Source: Tritrichomonas foetus
Lineage: Eukaryota; Parabasalia; Tritrichomonadida; Tritrichomonadidae
Length of the DNA: 11,826 bases
Assembly (NCBI GenBank): GCA_001839685.1
Contig: MLAK01000082.1
Span: forward strand, 1 to 11,826
Reading direction: 5' to 3'
Position 1 is the first letter of the stretch. Every line of letters begins with the position of its first letter. The notes beneath the pieces were generated by a model. It did not search any database. It was not told the DNA's origin and worked only from the letters and a program-made list of their open reading frames with translations. Below, piece after piece: positions 7,358 to 11,826 of the stretch. The translations under genes were made by a program, and so were the position numbers.

Positions 7358-7395
7358 TTCTGAGTTATAACTCAGAATTTTATCGACGATAAAAT
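7358..7395. promoter_or_regulatory. Two adjoining palindromes upstream of the WDR11-like gene
   Basis: TTCTGAGTTATAACTCAGAA (7358-7377) is a perfect 20-bp palindrome. Directly after it, ATTTTATCG, A, CGATAAAAT (7377-7395) is a 9-bp-arm palindrome around a single base, sharing position 7377. Together they span 38 bp, about 95 bp before the ATG at 7491. The TATCG/CGATA half-sites resemble Myb-type sites described in Trichomonas promoters (from memory, not checked). A binding platform for dimeric regulators is inference; the palindromes themselves are directly visible. Confidence 0.6.
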
Positions 7396-7479
7396 AATTG
7401 TTTTACCATATTTTTTATTGACAGAAACATTTCAGTGAAATTAAATGATTATTTAATAATCTATTCAATGCATATTTGT

Positions 7480-7485
7480 TCATTT
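7480..7485 (+). promoter_or_regulatory. Trichomonad-type initiator (Inr)
   Basis: TCATTT matches the trichomonad initiator TCA(+1), pyrimidine, T/A. The predicted +1 A at 7482 gives a 9-nt 5' UTR before ATG 7491, in the usual range. This decides the start: the longer frame from the TTG at 7476 would begin upstream of the transcript. Confidence 0.6.
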
Positions 7486-7490
7486 ATAAA

Positions 7491-10400
7491 ATGAGTCAAT
7501 GCAAATTATCTTTCAAGTCCTGGCCATTTCCTCCCTTTTCTGATGCATCCAGTTCAGCCAGTCTATCGTCTTTATCAAATCCCAAACAGATCCTTTCGAT
7601 GAGCAAGTTTGGTCTTCTCGCTTATTCAAATGATAACATTTTAACGATTTTCGCAGAAGAATACGACCGATATACGCCCTTGTCAATGTGGAAACCATTT
7701 TCCAGGCACTGCATTACAGCAATAGGGTGGTACGATGCAAGCCGGTGCTTCGATGTCTCACTTCCCGTTTTTGTAATCGCCAGCGAGCTCGGCCACCTGA
7801 TTGTTTACGACATTCGATCACAAAATGCATTCGGCTCGATCCAACGGAAGGACGATTTCATCACGTCAATTCAATGGTCGCCCCATTCGACAACTGATTT
7901 TTACGCAGGCACAAATACGGGCTATTTATTGAAGTGCCATCTCATCGTTTCAGGCAGTAGTTCACAGCTGCAAATTCAATGGGAGATAAAAGCGTCGGAA
8001 GAATCCCTGCCAATTGATTTCATTTGCATTGATGAAGTGACAGGAGAAAGAGCGGTAGCTGTATCAAAAAGTGGATTTGTATTTATAGTTAATTCATTAA
8101 ATACAGATAAGCCGAAACTTTCGCCTGAATATGTGAAATTGTATGATAAAAGTGTGAAAATCACGCACTGTTCATTCTTTCCACTTCATTCAACTTACCT
8201 AATTATTGCAACTAATAAGGAATCACTACTCTATGCAATAGAAGAAAAATGCACTGTTTCATTTTTAAATATTCCAGATATTCAAAAGATTCAAGTTTCT
8301 AGAACTTTGGGAAATAAAGCAATAGTTGTTAGAGCTGATACTATCGAATTATGGGAGTTGAATAAAGAAACAAATTCAAGAATATCGTCAATAAAAATGT
8401 CAACTACAAAATTATCAACATCTTCTGAAATTTGTCTTGTGGATATGTTTGATGATACTGTTGTGTTATTAACTGCTAAAAATTGGTTAACAACCGTTCA
8501 ATTAAGAAATAACAAAATGTTTGTAACAAGACAGGTGAAGCTTTTTGATTCTCAACCAAATGATTGTTCATTTTCAAATGATTCATTTGCATTTTGTATG
8601 GAAGATGGTCAAATTATGATCACACGTTCTTCACATCCAACACTCGTGATGCAAATGAGTTGGGATGTCAAAAAACCAACGAAACGACAAAGAAACAACA
8701 GCACCAGCGATAGCCATGAAAAACTAACCCCGAGCAAAACCCCTCCAGCTAAGAACACCAAAGGTGACCAAACGAAAACAAACTACATTAAAGAAACGCC
8801 AAAACCCGCAACTGTCAATTCAAACAGTCCATCAAAAGATACACCAAAAAGTACCAAACAAGGTAATGATAGTAAGATAGATTCACAAAAGAATAAACAA
8901 AATCAGAATGTGAAAATGAATTTGAAAGCTGGTATTGTGGATAAATTTATTGATGTCCAAGACAGTGATTCTGATGACTTTATCAACGATACTGTGAAGA
9001 ATGAAGCAAATATTCCGTTAACTCACTCAGGCTCATCATCAAACATTTTTTCCAGTCATTCAACCTTTACAAATGGCGACTTTAAGTCTGTCATAATAGG
9101 CGATGAACGCATATCAGTGAATTCCAACCAAAACTCGCCAGGAAAGGGTTATTCAAAAACCACTGATGATCTCATTAGACCCTATTCATCAACAAAAGAT
9201 CGATTTTTCATGAACAGTATGACACGAACATTTGATCCACTTCCTGAAGATGGTGAAATCTTATCTGTTTCAATTCTTCCTGGTTCAAGAAACAAATCTG
9301 GCTCTGAACAGCAAAATAATATGAAATGTCAAGGAGAATCTTCAACAAGTAGCATCAAGAGCATTGCACTTCCTGATCGTATGAAAAGAAAGAGAAGACT
9401 TTCATCTTCTCTCGCTGAAGCTGAAGTTGTTCAGCAACAAGATCCATTATTAAGTCAAATTGCTGAAAAATCTAAAATAGCAATGCATAAAGATTTGTCT
9501 TTCACATTTTCACGTATTGACACCGCTTCTCATGACAAAGTGCAACAAAACAAAGACCGACAAAAGAAAACTATATTTGGAAACAATTGTTCTTTCTTAT
9601 GGTGCTACCAAATTGCCGAAAACACTAAACTAAATAGAATAGAATTGATTTCAGGAACAAGACTTTTAACTTGGAGCCAACCTATCCAACAAGTCATTAA
9701 AAGTATTTCTAATTCAAATCTTCACCAGTTGAGTGAATCTGCTAATTCTGCTTCTTCAAATTCTGGACAAAATAGTGGAATTGTTCAAAGTTCAAGTAAT
9801 TCCAATATTAAAAATTCTTTAGAAAAGAATGTTTTATATATGGTTGATCTTAAAAGGCATATAGTTACACCAATCCTTCAAAAAAGTGGAATGTATATCA
9901 CTAGTGTTGTTGTGAGTAGTGATAAACAATTATTTGCCGTTGTTGTGAATAATTTCTTAGTAACTGTATTTCGTAATCGAGAAAATCCTCGATTTATAGG
10001 TACCATCACTTCTACTGATGATATTGTTATTACTTTTATTAAGGGAATGGTTGTAGTTTTACGATCAGGTGGCACAATTTTGGTTAGTTTACCAATTGAC
10101 CCTAAAAAACCTGTGTTAAAGTTCAATGGCAAACGGCAACTTGTTCTTAAGAATAATCATGGAAAGATAATTGCTGCAATTGGCGGTCCTAATGGTATCA
10201 TTCTTGGAACATCAACAGGATGGGTACTTAAAGTTGAACCTGTTACTTATAATATTGTTGAAATCTGTCAGATGAAAGGCGAAATAGTTCAACTTCGATC
10301 AGGACCTAAACAAATATATATTGCACGAGATATCACAGGTAGTGTCATTGTTCTTAACATTGAAGGTTGCCAATCTAAAATCAAAGGAAGTTATAAAAAT

Positions 10401-11177
10401 GCTGTTGCAATTTCTCCTCTAATTGTTGTAGTAACAACTAGTAAATCGCTTGAAGCTATTCAATTAATCGGGCATTATCGAGCAACATTTCCAACTGTTG
10501 CTGCACGTCATCCCCTTATGAAGCCTCGTCCTAAATGGGCCAATTCACTCCTGGCTGATGATCCAACAGTCGATCAACTACCAAAATATGGTGTTCCTTT
10601 AATTTCCAAGATGATAATTGCTGTTAAAAATCCAAGGTATTCAATAATACTGACAGAATTATTAAGAAACTTGATTATTAAATCACCTGAACTTTGTCAT
10701 AAAGCCTTTCGATATTCTCTTCTTATAAAAGATCGGAAAACAGCTAAACAAATATTAACAAGTTGCCCTCCAAACGATCCAGAATTCATAAATAGCATTT
10801 ACAAGCGCGCACTTTTTGTAAAACCAAGTTTAGAAAGCGAAGAATCTGCGAAAGTGGCTGCCAAAGCTTTACTTGGTGCTTCTCGGTACAGAGATGCAAT
10901 TGATGTCTTGTTGATTAGTGGACTTTGGATAGTTGCAGTAAAAATGCTAATTACTCATGGACGAATAACAGATGCTGTACATGTTGCGCGCAGTCTGGCT
11001 AAGAATTCGACAATAGAAGTTCTTAAAGAAATTGCTGAGATGCTGATTAGCAAAAAGACGATGGTTTCAGAAGCAGCAATCATCTTGTGCGAAGGAGGGT
11101 TCATTGAAGATGCAATGTCTCTCCTTGAAGATATGGGTGAAGCTGAACAAGCAAGAGTTTTATTGTTAAGTGAGTGA
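7491..11177 (+). CDS. WDR11-like double beta-propeller and helical-solenoid protein
   Basis: Product of 1228 residues from ATG 7491; human WDR11 is about the same length (1224, from memory). Residues 35-392 form a WD40-type propeller: repeated strands such as FVIASELGHLIVYDIRSQ, FITSIQW and TIELWELN, with the early GLLAY...ITAIGW...GHLIVYDI...SIQW order matching the WDR11 N-terminus by eye. Residues 393-695 are a low-complexity Ser/Asn/Lys linker with SP/TP sites (LTPSKTPP, NSPSKDTPKS), an acidic DSDSDDF patch and two basic clusters (KKPTKRQR, KRKRRLS). Residues 695-1000 form a second propeller, and 1030-1228 are paired helices (RYRDAIDVLLISGLWIVAVK, RITDAVHVARSLAK). In animals WDR11 works with FAM91A1 at the trans-Golgi network in tethering AP-1 vesicles. 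The long basic linker is unusual for it; other propeller-solenoid proteins (coat, IFT, HPS or nuclear WD proteins) are alternatives. The first ~550 nt use more G/C-ending codons than the rest. Confidence 0.75.
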   Translation: MSQCKLSFKSWPFPPFSDASSSASLSSLSNPKQILSMSKFGLLAYSNDNILTIFAEEYDRYTPLSMWKPFSRHCITAIGWYDASRCFDVSLPVFVIASELGHLIVYDIRSQNAFGSIQRKDDFITSIQWSPHSTTDFYAGTNTGYLLKCHLIVSGSSSQLQIQWEIKASEESLPIDFICIDEVTGERAVAVSKSGFVFIVNSLNTDKPKLSPEYVKLYDKSVKITHCSFFPLHSTYLIIATNKESLLYAIEEKCTVSFLNIPDIQKIQVSRTLGNKAIVVRADTIELWELNKETNSRISSIKMSTTKLSTSSEICLVDMFDDTVVLLTAKNWLTTVQLRNNKMFVTRQVKLFDSQPNDCSFSNDSFAFCMEDGQIMITRSSHPTLVMQMSWDVKKPTKRQRNNSTSDSHEKLTPSKTPPAKNTKGDQTKTNYIKETPKPATVNSNSPSKDTPKSTKQGNDSKIDSQKNKQNQNVKMNLKAGIVDKFIDVQDSDSDDFINDTVKNEANIPLTHSGSSSNIFSSHSTFTNGDFKSVIIGDERISVNSNQNSPGKGYSKTTDDLIRPYSSTKDRFFMNSMTRTFDPLPEDGEILSVSILPGSRNKSGSEQQNNMKCQGESSTSSIKSIALPDRMKRKRRLSSSLAEAEVVQQQDPLLSQIAEKSKIAMHKDLSFTFSRIDTASHDKVQQNKDRQKKTIFGNNCSFLWCYQIAENTKLNRIELISGTRLLTWSQPIQQVIKSISNSNLHQLSESANSASSNSGQNSGIVQSSSNSNIKNSLEKNVLYMVDLKRHIVTPILQKSGMYITSVVVSSDKQLFAVVVNNFLVTVFRNRENPRFIGTITSTDDIVITFIKGMVVVLRSGGTILVSLPIDPKKPVLKFNGKRQLVLKNNHGKIIAAIGGPNGIILGTSTGWVLKVEPVTYNIVEICQMKGEIVQLRSGPKQIYIARDITGSVIVLNIEGCQSKIKGSYKNAVAISPLIVVVTTSKSLEAIQLIGHYRATFPTVAARHPLMKPRPKWANSLLADDPTVDQLPKYGVPLISKMIIAVKNPRYSIILTELLRNLIIKSPELCHKAFRYSLLIKDRKTAKQILTSCPPNDPEFINSIYKRALFVKPSLESEESAKVAAKALLGASRYRDAIDVLLISGLWIVAVKMLITHGRITDAVHVARSLAKNSTIEVLKEIAEMLISKKTMVSEAAIILCEGGFIEDAMSLLEDMGEAEQARVLLLSE

Positions 11178-11198
11178 ATAATTTTGAAAATATTCACT
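11173..11198. repeat. Near-perfect 26-bp palindrome across the WDR11-like stop codon
   Basis: Arms AGTGAATA (11173-11180) and TATTCACT (11191-11198) pair exactly; inside, one A/A mismatch is followed by TTT/AAA around TG. Eleven of twelve pairs match. The left arm contains the TGA stop (11175-11177). It could form a hairpin at the 3' end of the mRNA; TAATAAATTAG follows about 20 bp later as a polyadenylation-like site. Confidence 0.75.
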
Positions 11199-11717
11199 TT
11201 CATTATTTATATGATTTAATAAATTAGAATTTCGAGCAATTCTCTTTATTTATTCATTTATTAAGATTATTCTTATTGTTATTGTTATACAATATTCGAT
11301 ATTGAAATCATCAAGAAATTCAAATAAAACTGATGTCAATGATTTCAGGAACAATGCAATGAATATCTGAATAATTATTATCAGATCAATTTTGATATAC
11401 TTGATAGATGTGAAAAAACAATTTAAAAAGTATAATTTGGTGATTTCAAAAGATGATCGATTAATTTTTTACATTTATGATAAGTGTTATTAATGGAGGA
11501 AAAAACGTGTTAAATGGAAACCATCTGTGATTGAAGGCATTTAGTCAATTTTAATCGAGATATTTCGATAATATTAATTCAAACAAAGACAGGTAGAGTA
11601 GGCATGAAATTTTGACATTCCTTTTTCCGCCTTTGCCAAGAAAAACTTTTTGTGTTATTTCACGCATGACATAAATTTGCGCGGTAAAATTACTTCTCTC
11701 AATTTCTCCAAGGCAAA
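11199..11717. other. 3' flank of the WDR11-like gene, no gene recognised
   Basis: AT-rich to about 11590, then noticeably less so. Small features: a 6-bp hairpin at 11290-11304 (CAATAT, TCG, ATATTG) and an ATCGA/TCGAT pair near 11554-11569. From 11608 to 11775 the plus strand is free of stops (55 codons) but has no ATG. A hairpin at 11605-11662 resembles stem I and loop I of U5 snRNA; see findings. Confidence 0.45.
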
Positions 11718-11826
11718 TCAAGCAGGGGATTCTAATTCTGGTGAAGGATTAAAATCCGTTCCGACCTGCCTGTAATGAAGGGGAGATTTTGACGAGGGGT
11801 CACGTGTTTTGGGAGTCATGTTTTTA
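11718..11826 (-). CDS. Possible C-terminal end of a minus-strand gene running off the window
   Basis: The minus strand is open from the right edge to a TGA at 11718-11720, giving 35 residues. They read as a polar Pro/Ser-rich tail (KNMTPKTRDPSSKSPLHYRQ, then VGTDFNPSPELESPA). An in-frame ATG lies two codons from the edge, so a 33-residue protein starting there is also possible. The base composition is clearly less AT-rich than the adjacent spacer, as in the 5' parts of other genes here, which favours coding. There is no homology to point to, the frame is short, and plus-strand frames are also open in part of it, so the call is weak. Confidence 0.25.
   Translation of the reverse strand, partial: KNMTPKTRDPSSKSPLHYRQVGTDFNPSPELESPA

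Larger units (their letters stand above)
6742..7490. other. Divergent promoter region between TMEM33-like and WDR11-like genes
   Basis: 749 bp, AT-rich, without a convincing gene. Near the left gene are TTATCGT at 6751-6757 and 6790-6796, and an initiator-like TCACTT on the minus strand at 6789-6784, 46 nt from its ATG. The middle holds a long-spaced inverted repeat (7072-7132). Near the right gene are two adjoining palindromes (7358-7395) and an initiator (7480-7485). The 11-mer TCAGAATTTTA occurs twice, near 7337 and 7372. Small frames overlapping the left gene's 5' end on the plus strand are shadows. Confidence 0.6.

Noticed and set aside
7476..7490. Five-codon upstream extension of the WDR11-like gene (TTG start)
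   Set aside because: It begins at TTG and overlaps the initiator; the predicted transcript starts at 7482.
1956..11450. 15-mer TTTGGTGATTTCAAA at 1956-1970 and 11436-11450
   Set aside because: A single shared 15-mer in two AT-rich spacers is about what chance predicts for a window this size.
11720..11800. SRP RNA helix 8-like string CAGGTCGGAACGGA on the minus strand
   Set aside because: The following conserved AGCAG and AAACTCC elements are missing and no Alu-domain fold is visible.

Overview
The window looks like nuclear DNA of a trichomonad (parabasalid) protist of the Trichomonas/Tritrichomonas type. The reasons are: long intron-free eukaryotic-style genes in very AT-rich DNA; a match to the trichomonad initiator (TCA, pyrimidine, T/A) 9 nt ahead of one start codon; UAAA overlapping two stop codons, a known trichomonad polyadenylation arrangement; and small type-I surface proteins. 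The species call is inference. No tRNA, rRNA, CRISPR array, transposase or integrase was recognised.

Layout, left to right. (1) The 3' end of a surface protein gene (+, 3-848) with one membrane segment and an acidic tail. (2) A small type-I membrane protein (-, 998-1474) whose start codon sits 2 bp from a perfect 28-bp palindrome. (3) About 1 kb of AT-rich spacer. (4) A second small type-I membrane protein (+, 2471-2752), divergent from the first. (5) A 698-residue helical protein of unknown function (-, 3087-5183), with a three-copy 20-bp repeat beyond its 3' end. (6) A 24-bp minisatellite of twelve full copies broken by a run of 71 A (5512-5932). (7) A 261-residue multi-pass protein resembling TMEM33/Pom33 (-, 5956-6741). 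(8) A 749-bp divergent promoter region with several inverted repeats. (9) A 1228-residue double-propeller plus helical-solenoid protein, most like WDR11 (+, 7491-11177). (10) About 650 bp of spacer whose last 200 bp is less AT-rich and may hold the end of another gene on the minus strand.

Nothing suggests an operon or a defence cassette. The TMEM33-like protein (ER/nuclear envelope) and the WDR11-like protein (trans-Golgi vesicle tethering in animals) are housekeeping candidates sharing a divergent promoter region. The three single-pass proteins look like lineage-specific surface proteins. The most unusual material is non-coding: short perfect palindromes next to several gene starts and one stop codon, and two related minisatellites, each just past the 3' end of a minus-strand gene. 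Several start codons were moved downstream because the longest open frames begin at TTG; the ATG starts used here are at 1474 (-), 5183 (-) and 7491 (+).
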